Assembly (NCBI GenBank): GCA_022571715.1
Contig: JACZXH010000026.1
Location: forward strand, 1-42,312
Reading direction: 5' to 3'
DNA length: 42,312 nt
DNA from: Bacteroidota bacterium
Lineage (GTDB): Bacteria; Bacteroidota; Bacteroidia; Cytophagales; Cyclobacteriaceae
In this document: positions 1 through 8,136 of the stretch, piece after piece
Numbering within the stretch: the first letter of the stretch is position 1
Layout of the letters: each line of letters starts with the position of its first letter
Notes under the pieces: generated by a model
What the model saw: the letters and a program-made list of their open reading frames with translations, nothing else
Database searches by the model: none
Told to the model about the DNA's origin: nothing
Translations under genes and position numbers: made by a program

Positions 1-2
1 TA

Positions 3-146
3 TGCAGGTCATCTTATATCCATCCAACAATAATTTCGGATTGGGAAGATGGCAGCTTCAGAAAAAAGTGGAATACATCTGACAGTGGCAATAAGATAAG
101 AGGCTTGTCTAAAGAGGAAACTGCAACACTCCAATACATTACGTAA
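3..146 (+). CDS. Possible 3' end of an unidentified gene (5' end outside window)
   Basis: A reading frame is open from the window edge to a TAA at 144-146 and encodes about 47 residues ending SKEETATLQYIT. The composition (HPTIISDWEDGSFRKKW...) looks coding-like, but I do not recognise a family. It ends just before the first GxxExxY remnant. It may be the tail of a real gene or a chance open frame. Confidence 0.25.
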   Translation, partial: CRSSYIHPTIISDWEDGSFRKKWNTSDSGNKIRGLSKEETATLQYIT

Positions 147-157
147 CAGGTTGGTAG

Positions 158-229
158 TTTAACGTAAATTTGGTTGGTGAAACCAAGTTTATGTTTCACC
201 ACCTTGAAAATAAAAAATTTAAATCTTGA
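158..229 (+). pseudogene. C-terminal remnant of an upstream GxxExxY gene
   Basis: The frame ending in TGA at 227-229 encodes GETKFMFHHLENKKFKS, matching the last residues of the intact neighbour (GETKLKFHRLVNKKFKS). Upstream of about position 158 the frame is closed by TAG at 155-157 and the similarity ends, so only about 23 C-terminal codons survive. It is the first of three tandem copies at the left edge of the window. Confidence 0.6.
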
Positions 230-295
230 ACTATGATTTATGTGATTGATATGAATACATGATAAAACCAGAGTACAAATATTCAGAATTAACCA
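176..295 (+). repeat. Direct repeat copy 1 (GxxExxY tail + spacer + head)
   Basis: This 120-bp unit recurs at 598-717, offset exactly 422 bp. The last 85 bp differ at only about one position. It spans the 3' end of one GxxExxY gene, the spacer and the first 12 codons of the next. An 8-bp inverted repeat, GGTGAAAC / GTTTCACC, sits at 176-200 around a 9-nt loop and is preserved in copy 2 although the loop differs. Confidence 0.85.
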
Positions 296-651
296 GTAAG
301 ATCATTGGGGCTGCTATGGAAGTACATTCCTTCCTTGGCAACGGATTCCAGGAAGTCATTTACCAAAGGGCCTTCTCTTATGAAATGGAATTGCGAAATA
401 TTCTCCATGCCAGGGAAGTTGAAATGAGTGTCATGTATAAAGATATTCAGGTAGGACAACGCAGGGTAGATTTTTTAGTGGATGAAAAAGTAAGTGTAGA
501 GATTAAAGCTTTAATCCAATTGGAGCCCGTTCATCTGGCCCAAGCTATCAATTATCTGGAGGCTTACAATTTGGAAGTTGGCTTATTAATTAATTTTGGT
601 GAAACAAAGCTTAAGTTTCACCGCCTGGTAAATAAAAAATTTAAATCTTGA
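259..651 (+). CDS. GxxExxY family protein
   Basis: This 130-residue protein carries the signature of the GxxExxY family (TIGR04256-like) at about residues 28-36 (GNGFQEVIY). A central stretch, VDFLVDEKVSVEIKAL, looks like the core of a PD-(D/E)xK-type fold with acidic residues followed by E-x-K. The family is common and often multicopy in Bacteroidota, and its function is not established. Length and ends are as expected for an intact member. It lies between a C-terminal remnant of a second copy and a 12-codon N-terminal remnant of a third, all joined by the same 120-bp repeat. The PD-(D/E)xK assignment is inference from the motif only. Confidence 0.85.
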   Translation: MIKPEYKYSELTSKIIGAAMEVHSFLGNGFQEVIYQRAFSYEMELRNILHAREVEMSVMYKDIQVGQRRVDFLVDEKVSVEIKALIQLEPVHLAQAINYLEAYNLEVGLLINFGETKLKFHRLVNKKFKS

Positions 652-717
652 ACTATGATTTATGTGATTGATGTGAATACATGATAAAACCAGAGTACAA
701 ATATTCAGAATTAACCA
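598..717 (+). repeat. Direct repeat copy 2
   Basis: Second copy of the 120-bp unit at 176-295, with about seven mismatches, mostly in the first 40 bp. It contains the C-terminal codons of the intact GxxExxY gene, the spacer and the first 12 codons of a third copy. Similarity stops abruptly after 717. The conserved 8-bp stem is at 598-622, with a different loop centred on AAGCTT. Confidence 0.85.
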
Positions 718-875
718 TTGGTAAAATGCAAAATACGATGACAGGTATTTGCCAATCTTGTCTATCAAAAAAATCATACACATCACAGTTCCAGACAATG
801 ATTGCTGAATTAAACGAAGTCGCAAAGCGTAGCATCACAAAAAATCAATATGTTGTGATTCTAATCGCAAAATAA
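681..875 (+). pseudogene. Truncated third GxxExxY copy, fused to unrelated sequence
   Basis: The first 12 codons (MIKPEYKYSELT) are identical to the start of the intact GxxExxY gene 422 bp upstream. After codon 12 the sequence becomes unrelated and continues open to 875. The 64-residue chimera has no recognisable domain. The simplest reading is a third copy whose body was lost by recombination or deletion, leaving its start on foreign sequence. Translation as a real small protein cannot be excluded. Confidence 0.45.
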
Positions 876-913
876 TCGTTTTTATTGACCTTAGATGATT
901 AGATGTCCAAAAT

Positions 914-1633
914 TCAGAAATGACTCTTCCTGAAACTTGCTTTACTCAACACCAGAAATAGTGCGGAGGAAATTCCTGCCGAGCCAAAAATCATACACAT
1001 GACCATAATCTGATACCGCGCCGCAATAAACGGTGACACCCCGGAGAGGATCTGCCCGGTCATCATGCCCGGCAGCGAAACCAATCCCACAGCAAACAGG
1101 GAGTTGGTGATGGGTATCAATGATGCCTGCAGTGCCACTTTTCTTGCCTGCGCATAGGGCATGTCATGAGTAAGCTCGGCTTCCAGCCTTTCGCCGGCCA
1201 GGCTGACGCTGTTCATCGCACTAGCAAAAATCATTCCTGCCAATGGTATCATATAACTGGGCAGAAACCACGGCTCCAGGTTAAGCACACCCTGGGTTAC
1301 CAGTATAAGTACCAGTCCGCCCCCCATTAAGATCGACCAAAAGGCCTTCATGTACAGCACTTTCCTGTGTGCACTGAGGGTTCTGAGTGCAATCCAGCTT
1401 GAAGAAAAGAGCATCACTGCCAGCACGGCCACCACGATCCAGGCGTTATCAGACTCAAAAATGTAGTTGAGAAAATAACCAATCAGTAGAAGCTGTACCA
1501 GCATGCGGAACACAGCATAAACCGAGGTTTTGTAGTCAAGCTGCCATTTCCAGATGATGAACACCACCACTGCCACCGGAATAAAGGTCAGGGCCAGGTT
1601 AACTAAAGAAATGGTCTGGATAGCGTTGTTCAT
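914..1633 (-). CDS. FetB/YbbM-like ABC exporter permease (UPF0014)
   Basis: A 239-residue integral membrane protein with about seven hydrophobic segments, the usual size for the UPF0014 family. The family signature is visible around residues 131-155: PLAGMIFASAMNSVSLAGER, then LEAEL. E. coli FetB works with the ATPase FetA (YbbL) in iron export and oxidative-stress resistance. No FetA-like ATPase is adjacent here, so its partner must be encoded elsewhere or the role differs. The gene stands alone between the GxxExxY cluster and the isomerase, in its own orientation block. Family identification is firm; iron export is inferred from the family. Confidence 0.85.
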   Translation of the reverse strand: MNNAIQTISLVNLALTFIPVAVVVFIIWKWQLDYKTSVYAVFRMLVQLLLIGYFLNYIFESDNAWIVVAVLAVMLFSSSWIALRTLSAHRKVLYMKAFWSILMGGGLVLILVTQGVLNLEPWFLPSYMIPLAGMIFASAMNSVSLAGERLEAELTHDMPYAQARKVALQASLIPITNSLFAVGLVSLPGMMTGQILSGVSPFIAARYQIMVMCMIFGSAGISSALFLVLSKASFRKSHF

Positions 1634-1773
1634 AATACAGCATTTAGTTGAAGAAAACAGGTGCCTTAGGGTGAATTTCTACCTAAAGATAGCAGTATAA
1701 AAGTAACGTGAGAATATTCGCTGGCAAAGCAAAAGTATTTTGTCAAAAGGTGAATTATTTCGGGATTATCCCA

Positions 1774-2739
1774 TTACAATTCATAATAAAACGCTTCTCG
1801 CAAAACCTCAAGACTTTTAGGAACCGCTGTATCCGGCGATTCATTACCTTCGAATTCGAGGGAAATGTATCCCCGATAGTTATGATCTCGCATCAATTGC
1901 CCAATCCAGGGATAGTCAATATCGAGCGTATACCATTTCCCTCCTCCAAAATACGTTTTTGCCTGCACCAGGCATGTTTGGGGAGCAAGCATTTCCATTT
2001 GATCATGCCTGTTTTCGAGAAAATTACCCGTATCGAGAGTCACCTGCAGCCAGGGGCTGCCAATGGCATCGACAATACGCTTCACTCCTGCCGCAGTACG
2101 GCCAAGTCCCCAATGATTCTCCAGGCCAAGCACGACTCCACACCGCTCGGCTACGTGTAAACACTTTTCAATAGAATCAATTACCCAGCCAAACCCATCT
2201 TCTTCTGAATAGCCTTCAATAGCAGGTTCAATGCCCTTGTTGGCCATCAGGTCATCAAACGATTTGGAGGTACCCCAGCGACCGGTGTTCAACCGCATGG
2301 TCGGTATCCCCAGCATATATGCCAACTCGATCTGGTGTATCGTTTTTTCAATATTTTCGTCACGATAGGCCTTGTCCGGGTTCAGGTATCCCTGGTGCGT
2401 TGAAAACCCCATAAGATCCAGCCCGGCATGGAATGCCCGTTTTTTCAGGTTTTGCAAGTACCCGTTCTCTTCGGATGTCATCTGAACAAGTAACAACTCA
2501 ATGCCATCAAACCCCATGGCAGCCGCCTTGTCAATGCACGTTTCGATAGGCACATCTTCTTTCGGACCATTGAATTGCCAGAAGGAATAGGTAGAAACAC
2601 CAATGGGGTTGTGTTTAATTCTTTCTGAATCCTTGAGAGAGGGGTTCGAAGGAGGATTTTCTACTTTTGGGGTACATCCCAAAACAGCCGTGCCAACAGC
2701 TAGTGTAGCCCCCTGGATAAATTTTCGTCGATCTACCAT
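1774..2739 (-). CDS. Sugar phosphate isomerase/epimerase-like TIM barrel, Tat-exported lipoprotein
   Basis: This 321-residue protein starts with a twin-arginine signal (MVDRRKFIQGATLAVG) followed by a lipobox-like VLGC, so it is probably exported folded and lipid-anchored. The rest is a xylose isomerase-like TIM barrel: it reads FDGIELLLVQ, then LGLENHWGLG, TLDTGNF and SLEFEGNESPDT, the conserved metal/substrate strands of this superfamily. The substrate is unknown; exported members are often linked to carbohydrate breakdown. It is followed on the same strand by a cyclase/TPR pseudogene. No sugar-utilisation partner is adjacent. Confidence 0.85.
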   Translation of the reverse strand: MVDRRKFIQGATLAVGTAVLGCTPKVENPPSNPSLKDSERIKHNPIGVSTYSFWQFNGPKEDVPIETCIDKAAAMGFDGIELLLVQMTSEENGYLQNLKKRAFHAGLDLMGFSTHQGYLNPDKAYRDENIEKTIHQIELAYMLGIPTMRLNTGRWGTSKSFDDLMANKGIEPAIEGYSEEDGFGWVIDSIEKCLHVAERCGVVLGLENHWGLGRTAAGVKRIVDAIGSPWLQVTLDTGNFLENRHDQMEMLAPQTCLVQAKTYFGGGKWYTLDIDYPWIGQLMRDHNYRGYISLEFEGNESPDTAVPKSLEVLREAFYYEL

Positions 2740-2815
2740 GGTATTAGATTATGTGATTGGATGATTTTTCAATATAGTAATTTCCTGCCTGATGAGCACT
2801 ATCGATATGAGTCCC

Positions 2816-3176
2816 TCATCGAGGATTAGGGAAATCCATCTTAGCAAGCAACTCCTGAAAACCCGGGTGGCTTTTTAAATCATCAAAAATTGGGTCGATG
2901 TTGATATAAGGCATATTTGCATCGTGGACATCGTAGGCCATACTAAGGTATCGAACCGCCGCATCATTTTTCCCTGCCCGGGTGTAGAGCGTACCTATCC
3001 TCCAGGGCGTCACGTATTGCAATTCTGAACGTGCTATCAGCAGTTCGGCCAGCCGTGTGAGGGCCAACGGGTAGTTCCCTTCGACATAACCGGCTTTCAG
3101 TGCAAGCACCCATTATCGCGGTATATCCGACAATGTCGGTAAACATAATGGCTGCAAGCTGGCGTTTTGGAGACAT
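2816..3176 (-). pseudogene. Internally deleted adenylate/guanylate cyclase-TPR gene
   Basis: Reading from 3176, the start MSPKRQLAAIMFTDIVGYTA is the classic N-terminus of Bacteroidota class III cyclases that carry a C-terminal TPR region. It runs only about 24 codons before the frame changes. The downstream sequence, read in another frame, is a TPR tail: YPLALTRLAELLIARSELQY, then RIGTLYTRAGKNDAAVRYL, ending at 2816. The catalytic domain and most TPRs, which would need well over 1 kb, are missing. The ends of one gene are therefore joined by a large internal deletion with a frameshift. Confidence 0.65.
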
Positions 3177-3473
3177 CTTACTTCTGTATGCGTATACAAT
3201 ATACAAAAAACAGAAGCAGGGTGAAAGCAATTTCCTTTCTGAAGTAGGTTTAAGGAATTCAGGGCAAATCAATTCATTAACCTATAATTCACAAATGGAT
3301 CTACTCATCAACGTATACCCATCCAGACATATCTCACTCCGAAGTGAGCTTACTCCATAAATTCTACAATTCAGTACACGGATCATTCGCTTTACTTCAC
3401 CTCATTTTATTGTTTCCGATAAAGATCAGAATTTTGGGAAGTGATAGATTGAAAAAATTAAAATGAACTCAAA

Positions 3474-5003
3474 ATGAAAAAAGTAACTCTCATTTTTATT
3501 GTGTTCGCCTTTGTGACATTTGCACACGCCCAGAATACAAGCAAAATTACTATGAAAGGAAGCGGCTCGTATTCACATTCATTCCGGACGACCAACGGGC
3601 AGACAAGTACAAATATTGAATACGACGGAACCATCGTTTTCAATGATACCGATACTGATGTAGAAAGTATCTCAACAGGAGGGTTTATCAAAATCTCTAA
3701 AAAAACATTCGGTACCCGGCGAACTGCCTTGCTGGAGGGAAAATCAGGCGGAAAAATTGAGAGGTTTTTTTACGTAGGTCACAAACTTCAGCCCTGGGAA
3801 CCCGAAGGCGCCGAGTGGCTGTCAGACGTACTACTCGACGTCATACGTTCCACTGGTATCGGCGCGGAAACACGGGTAAAAAGGTTTTACAGGATGGGAG
3901 GTGTAAAAGCCATAATAAACGAAATTGAAGAAATAAGGAGTGATTATGTGAAATCGAAGTATTTCAGGGCAGCAGTGAATGTTGATGGCATCTCTACCAA
4001 TGATATTAATGCACTAATCAAAGAGGCTGCTGATGAAATTGGGTCGGATTATGAAAAAAGTAGGTTTTTTATTTCCAGTAGCGATCTTTTTCTGAATGAT
4101 CCCTCTAACACCAATACAGTCATGCAGGTAACCACTGAAATTTCAAGTGATTTTGAGCAATCAAGGGTGTTTCTTTATTATATCAAAAAACATGATCTAA
4201 CCGATGAACAGAGTTCTTCATTGTTGAGATCATCTACGACTATTTCATCAGATTTTGAACTTTCACGTGTATTGATGGCACTTGTTAGTGAAAATGAATT
4301 ATCTACTGCCCTGATGATAAACCTGATGAAATCAGTACATTACATTTCGTCCGATTTTGAAGCTGCAAGGATGCTGATAACTACGATCGCCAAGCAAGAT
4401 ATGACCAATAAAAACATCAATCTGATCATAGATGCAACTCAGGATATTTCATCTGATTTTGAACAAACGAGAGTTTTGTTAAAATTAACCGGAAAAGAAT
4501 TGAGTTCTGATAATCTTAAACTTATTGCTGATGCAATAGAAAACATATCCTCTGATTTTGAAAAAAGCAGATTATTGAAAGGAATAATTTCAAAATATAA
4601 CTCAAAAGAAGAAGATATCTCTTTTATAATCGAAGCTTCGGAAAATATCTCATCTGATTTCGAACAAGCACGCGTACTTACATTGATTGCCGGAGTTGTT
4701 GACCTGAATGATGAAAGCTATAAGGCCGTAATTGAAGCTACAGACAACATAAGCTCATCTTACGAAAAAAAGCGCGTGTTGAGTATGCTAATCAAAAATA
4801 ATGATTTCAATAAAACGAAGTCGCTCTTTACCATCAGTTCAATAAAAGCAATATCAAGCAACTATGAAAAATCAAATTTACTCATTCTTCTGGGGCCGAA
4901 ATTACCGGATGACACAGAAGTGAAGGATGCATTCAGGTCTGCTGCCAGATCAATCTCCTCCGATCATGAATACGGTAAAGTAATGCGAGCCGTAGATTTT
5001 TAA
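3474..5003 (+). CDS. Secreted protein with eleven 'ISSDFE' repeats
   Basis: A 509-residue protein with a Sec signal peptide (MKKVTLIFIVFAFVTFAHA, cleavage before QN). The N-terminal module (about 25-140) includes TDVESISTGGFIKI and GAEWLSDVLLDVIRSTGIGA. Then come eleven units about 36 residues apart, each centred on I-x-S-D-[YF]-E-x-[SA]-R-[VF]-[LF]. Examples are IRSDYVKSKYF, IGSDYEKSRFF, ISSDFEQSRVF and ISSDFEKSRLL; the last two have drifted to ISSNYEKSNLL and ISSDHEYGKVM. I recall the same module as the C-terminal part of some M56/BlaR1-type membrane peptidases; here it stands alone with no peptidase. The unit probably forms an alpha-solenoid (inference). Three signalling genes follow on the same strand after 138 bp, suggesting a sensor or ligand role. 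Confidence 0.85.
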   Translation: MKKVTLIFIVFAFVTFAHAQNTSKITMKGSGSYSHSFRTTNGQTSTNIEYDGTIVFNDTDTDVESISTGGFIKISKKTFGTRRTALLEGKSGGKIERFFYVGHKLQPWEPEGAEWLSDVLLDVIRSTGIGAETRVKRFYRMGGVKAIINEIEEIRSDYVKSKYFRAAVNVDGISTNDINALIKEAADEIGSDYEKSRFFISSSDLFLNDPSNTNTVMQVTTEISSDFEQSRVFLYYIKKHDLTDEQSSSLLRSSTTISSDFELSRVLMALVSENELSTALMINLMKSVHYISSDFEAARMLITTIAKQDMTNKNINLIIDATQDISSDFEQTRVLLKLTGKELSSDNLKLIADAIENISSDFEKSRLLKGIISKYNSKEEDISFIIEASENISSDFEQARVLTLIAGVVDLNDESYKAVIEATDNISSSYEKKRVLSMLIKNNDFNKTKSLFTISSIKAISSNYEKSNLLILLGPKLPDDTEVKDAFRSAARSISSDHEYGKVMRAVDF

Positions 5004-5141
5004 TATAAGCTTAACAAATCCTGAACGTTACGAATAAATCCACTGGAGTAAGGAATGTTAAAATTATTTGTTAATAACCGATAAGGTGTTCAAATTTATG
5101 ATCCGTATTGAAAGTCCGGAAAACTTATTGTTTTTGAAAAT

Positions 5142-6209
5142 ATGCAATTACCTGGTACAACAGCGATGAAGAATAAACTGGCTTATCTTTTCTCTGCAGC
5201 AGTTACGGGGGTTTCCCTTTATATCTATCTGTACTATAGTCATTTTGAATCACCTCCCGGATTGCCTGCAAATCTTACCGGATTTAGCATTACAGTTCTT
5301 ATATCCATTTTCTCGATTATATCCATGCTTGTATTCAATAGATTTTTAGACCATATTATATCGTGGAAGCAACATTTTGTGATCAGGTTTGGAGTGTCGG
5401 TCCTAACAGGCATGATCATTTGTATGGTTTTCGTACTTCTTGCGGGAGGAGGCTTTTTAACCATTGCAGAAGAAATATCATATGCAGCGCTTTTGGATCT
5501 TTACAGTAATGAGTTTGTAAAACTTCTGATATTACTTTTTTTTGTGATTCTGGTTTTCCAGGTCGCTTATTTCAGTTTTTACTCCTACCATCAATACGCT
5601 GTCGTACAACTTGGTAAAGTCACAGATAGAAGAGTCCAGCTTAAACTTAAGTTTGAAGCCCTGAAAAGTCAACTTAGTCCCCACTTTTTATTTAACAGTT
5701 TAAATACCATATCTTCCTTAATTTACCGTGACCCTGATGCAGCTGAAGAATTTATCAGAAGATTGGCTATCACATATCAATATGTAATTTCAACAAATAA
5801 AGACCAGTTGGTAAAGGTGGAAAACGAGGTGGAATTTATTAAGTCTTATTACCACTTGCTAAAAGTACGGTTTGAAAATGCACTAAATCTTGAAATAAAT
5901 ATCCCTGCCAATGTGATGACATCTTCCATACCGCCTCTCACACTTCAGATTCTTATTGAAAATGCTGTAAAACATAACCAGATAGATAAATCCCATCCAT
6001 TAAATATTTACATCGGAAGCATTGACAATACCTATTTACGTGTTACGAATACAAAAGGAGAAGCGCCTGCCCAGGTTAAATCATTCAATGTAGGTCTTGA
6101 CAATATTAAAAAACAATATGCCTTTTACACCACTGATCTCATAAAAATTGAAGATAATGGGAAGTTTACAGTTCAATTGCCTGTTATCAAAAATTTGAAT
6201 CCTATTTGA
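5142..6209 (+). CDS. LytS/YehU-type sensor histidine kinase (catalytically complete)
   Basis: A 355-residue membrane kinase. Four hydrophobic segments (about 13-31, 45-65, 80-103, 125-147) precede a short coiled linker and a His_kinase (PF06580-type) domain. The phospho-acceptor motif is LKSQLSPHFLFNSLNTI with His181. The N-box is LIENAVKHN (Asn274, His278) and the G-box is NVGLDNI near 316. All residues needed for phosphorylation are present. ATG at 5142 or an internal ATG at 5166 (MKNKLAYLF) could be the start; the second puts the first membrane segment closer to the N-terminus. The next gene starts 1 bp after its stop, so the two are almost certainly co-translated. Confidence 0.9.
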   Translation: MQLPGTTAMKNKLAYLFSAAVTGVSLYIYLYYSHFESPPGLPANLTGFSITVLISIFSIISMLVFNRFLDHIISWKQHFVIRFGVSVLTGMIICMVFVLLAGGGFLTIAEEISYAALLDLYSNEFVKLLILLFFVILVFQVAYFSFYSYHQYAVVQLGKVTDRRVQLKLKFEALKSQLSPHFLFNSLNTISSLIYRDPDAAEEFIRRLAITYQYVISTNKDQLVKVENEVEFIKSYYHLLKVRFENALNLEINIPANVMTSSIPPLTLQILIENAVKHNQIDKSHPLNIYIGSIDNTYLRVTNTKGEAPAQVKSFNVGLDNIKKQYAFYTTDLIKIEDNGKFTVQLPVIKNLNPI

Positions 6210-6210
6210 A

Positions 6211-7260
6211 ATGAATCAGAAAGCTTTTCACAATAACCCGATTTTCAGGATCGTCTGGCCATTGTTTTATGGCGCAGTCATTTATTTGCTTATTCTGCTT
6301 TTAAATAATAATCTATCTCAGCTTAATGAGAGTTTCTTTGGCCAGGAATTATACTTCTGCATAGCCCTGTCATACCTAATATTTGAGAGCAACAGGTTTA
6401 TCTTAAAATTAGATATTAAGCGCAAAACAGATGATCAATCGGCATTCAGAGTAATTTCTGTAATTGCTATTAATTTGTTGCTTACGTCAATTATTGTCTT
6501 TGTGGTTGTTAGAATCTATTTCAATATAATTCTTGGATTCAGCGCCATGAGTACCTTTTCTACTGAACTCAGTATGTTTATTCTGATATATGCAGCTACA
6601 GGATTGATTTATAACAGCCTTGTGATCAGTAACCAGTTTTTATTTAAAGAAAATCAGGATTTGCTGCAGAATGAACGCATACTGGCAGAAAACCTTGAAC
6701 TTGAATTATTGAAATTCAGGAATGAGGTCAATCCGGATTTACTATACGACAGTCTTGAATCCCTGATATCGCTCATTCATAATAATCTAAATGAAGCAGA
6801 AGATTATATTGACCGGCTTGCACTTATATACAGGCATATCCTTAGCAATAGAAATAATGAACTTATTAACATATCTCAGGAAATGGAGGCTGTAAAAAAT
6901 ATTGTTTATTTACTCAATGAAAAATACAATCACAACATTAAAATACATAGTCTGCCAGAGGAGTTTCCGGATTTCCTTGTGATACCAGGGGCTGTAATAA
7001 ATGCCATTGAAGCAATCATCAGGCAAACAATTATTACAACCGCCCAACCGCTGGGAATACATTTTGACTTTCAGGAAGACGATTATCTGGTGATACGGCA
7101 TAAATTAAACAACCGACTCGTCAATAAAAAGCAGGACTATATTTCCGAACTTCAGAATGCCTACTCCATATATACAGAAAAACCCGTAGTCTCTGTAAAA
7201 GCCTATGGCGAAAATTATGTAAAAATACCCATATTGCAGTTGGAAGAAGAACTTACATAA
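6211..7260 (+). CDS. Pseudo-histidine kinase paralogue of the LytS-type kinase
   Basis: A 349-residue protein with the same architecture as its upstream neighbour: four hydrophobic segments, a linker, then a kinase-like domain. The active-site motifs have been replaced. SPHFLFNSL of the partner aligns with NPDLLYDSL, so His becomes Asp176 and Asn becomes Asp180. The N-box ENAVKH aligns with EAIIRQ, so Asn and His are lost. The glycine of the G-box is absent (ISELQNAYSIY). Flanking helices remain similar (for example EDYIDRLALIYRHI against EEFIRRLAITYQYV), and the frame is full length and undamaged. It is thus a maintained pseudokinase, probably a heterodimer partner or allosteric regulator of the active kinase (inference). 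It starts 1 bp after that gene. Confidence 0.85.
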   Translation: MNQKAFHNNPIFRIVWPLFYGAVIYLLILLLNNNLSQLNESFFGQELYFCIALSYLIFESNRFILKLDIKRKTDDQSAFRVISVIAINLLLTSIIVFVVVRIYFNIILGFSAMSTFSTELSMFILIYAATGLIYNSLVISNQFLFKENQDLLQNERILAENLELELLKFRNEVNPDLLYDSLESLISLIHNNLNEAEDYIDRLALIYRHILSNRNNELINISQEMEAVKNIVYLLNEKYNHNIKIHSLPEEFPDFLVIPGAVINAIEAIIRQTIITTAQPLGIHFDFQEDDYLVIRHKLNNRLVNKKQDYISELQNAYSIYTEKPVVSVKAYGENYVKIPILQLEEELT

Positions 7261-7286
7261 TGATAGCGGGCATCCGGAGAAGCTAA

Positions 7287-8072
7287 ATGAAAGCACTAAT
7301 AATCGAAGATGAAACCCCGGCCGCAGAAAAACTTGAGCGGTACCTGAAAAGGTTTGATCCGAACAGTGAGGTTCTGGCTATTTTGAAAAGTGTTGAAAGT
7401 TCGGTTGCATGGCTAACCGCTAATCCATTGCTGGCTGACATTATCTTTATGGACATTCAGTTGCTGGATGGTAAATGTTTTGAAATTTTCGAAAAAACAA
7501 AAGTGGAATCCCCCATCATATTTACTACGGCGTATGATGAATATGCCCTTGAAGCGTTTAAAGTAAACAGTGTTGCATACCTGATTAAGCCCATCACATT
7601 TGACGACATCAGTCAGGCATTGGACAAAGTATCTGCACTCAAAAAGACATTCAATAAGTCTGAAATAGAAGATTCATTTGTCCTTCAAAAGATGCTGGCG
7701 GATATGGGAAAACCGAACAAATCATACAAAAACCGGTTTATGGTTAAAGTTGGGGATCATATCAAATCGATTCCCGCTGACAATATCAAGTTATTCTTTG
7801 CTGACGGAAGGACCGCCTGGCTCGTTACCGACGAGGGACGTAAATACATTATAGATTTCAAGCTGGAACAACTTGAAGATCTGCTTGACCCGGTACATTT
7901 TCAGCGGGTGAACCGGACTTTTATTCTTAACATCAATTGTATAAAGGATGTAATTGTATTCTCAAACAGCAGGTTGAAGGTTATTCCCGATCAGACATTG
8001 GATAAGGAGATCATCATCAGCCGCGAGAAAGTACCTCAATTTAAAGACTGGATTGATGGAAAAGTGGGCTAA
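7287..8072 (+). CDS. LytTR-family response regulator
   Basis: A 261-residue response regulator. The receiver domain (1-115) has the acidic pocket IIEDE (residues 5-9), phospho-acceptor Asp56 in IIFMDIQLLDG, Thr81 in FTTAYDEYALEAF and Lys101 in YLIKPI. A linker of about 35 residues leads to a C-terminal LytTR DNA-binding domain from about 148, with the family pattern FQRVNRTFILNINCIKDV. It sits 26 bp after the pseudokinase, completing an operon with both kinases. LytTR targets are direct repeats upstream of regulated genes; I could not identify one with confidence here. The secreted repeat protein at 3474 is the obvious candidate for a co-regulated gene. Confidence 0.92.
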   Translation: MKALIIEDETPAAEKLERYLKRFDPNSEVLAILKSVESSVAWLTANPLLADIIFMDIQLLDGKCFEIFEKTKVESPIIFTTAYDEYALEAFKVNSVAYLIKPITFDDISQALDKVSALKKTFNKSEIEDSFVLQKMLADMGKPNKSYKNRFMVKVGDHIKSIPADNIKLFFADGRTAWLVTDEGRKYIIDFKLEQLEDLLDPVHFQRVNRTFILNINCIKDVIVFSNSRLKVIPDQTLDKEIIISREKVPQFKDWIDGKVG

Positions 8073-8136
8073 TGCATACACCAGGATAATGTAAAGCCTT
8101 TTTCAAATATAGTTCGCCTGGTTGTGGTTTTCTGCA

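Noticed and set aside
653-838. Minus-strand open frame across the truncated GxxExxY copy (RFATSFNSAIIVWNCDVYDFF...)
   Set aside because: It reads antisense through the repeat and the chimeric plus-strand frame; no family recognised and no start context, so not annotated as a gene.
1708-2174. Plus-strand frames within the isomerase gene
   Set aside because: They lie wholly antisense to a well-supported minus-strand gene and carry no domain.
3468-3480. Tiny upstream ATG-AAC-TCA-AAA-TGA overlapping the start of the SD-repeat gene
   Set aside because: A four-codon frame overlapping the ATG is expected by chance in AT-rich sequence; no further evidence of a leader peptide.
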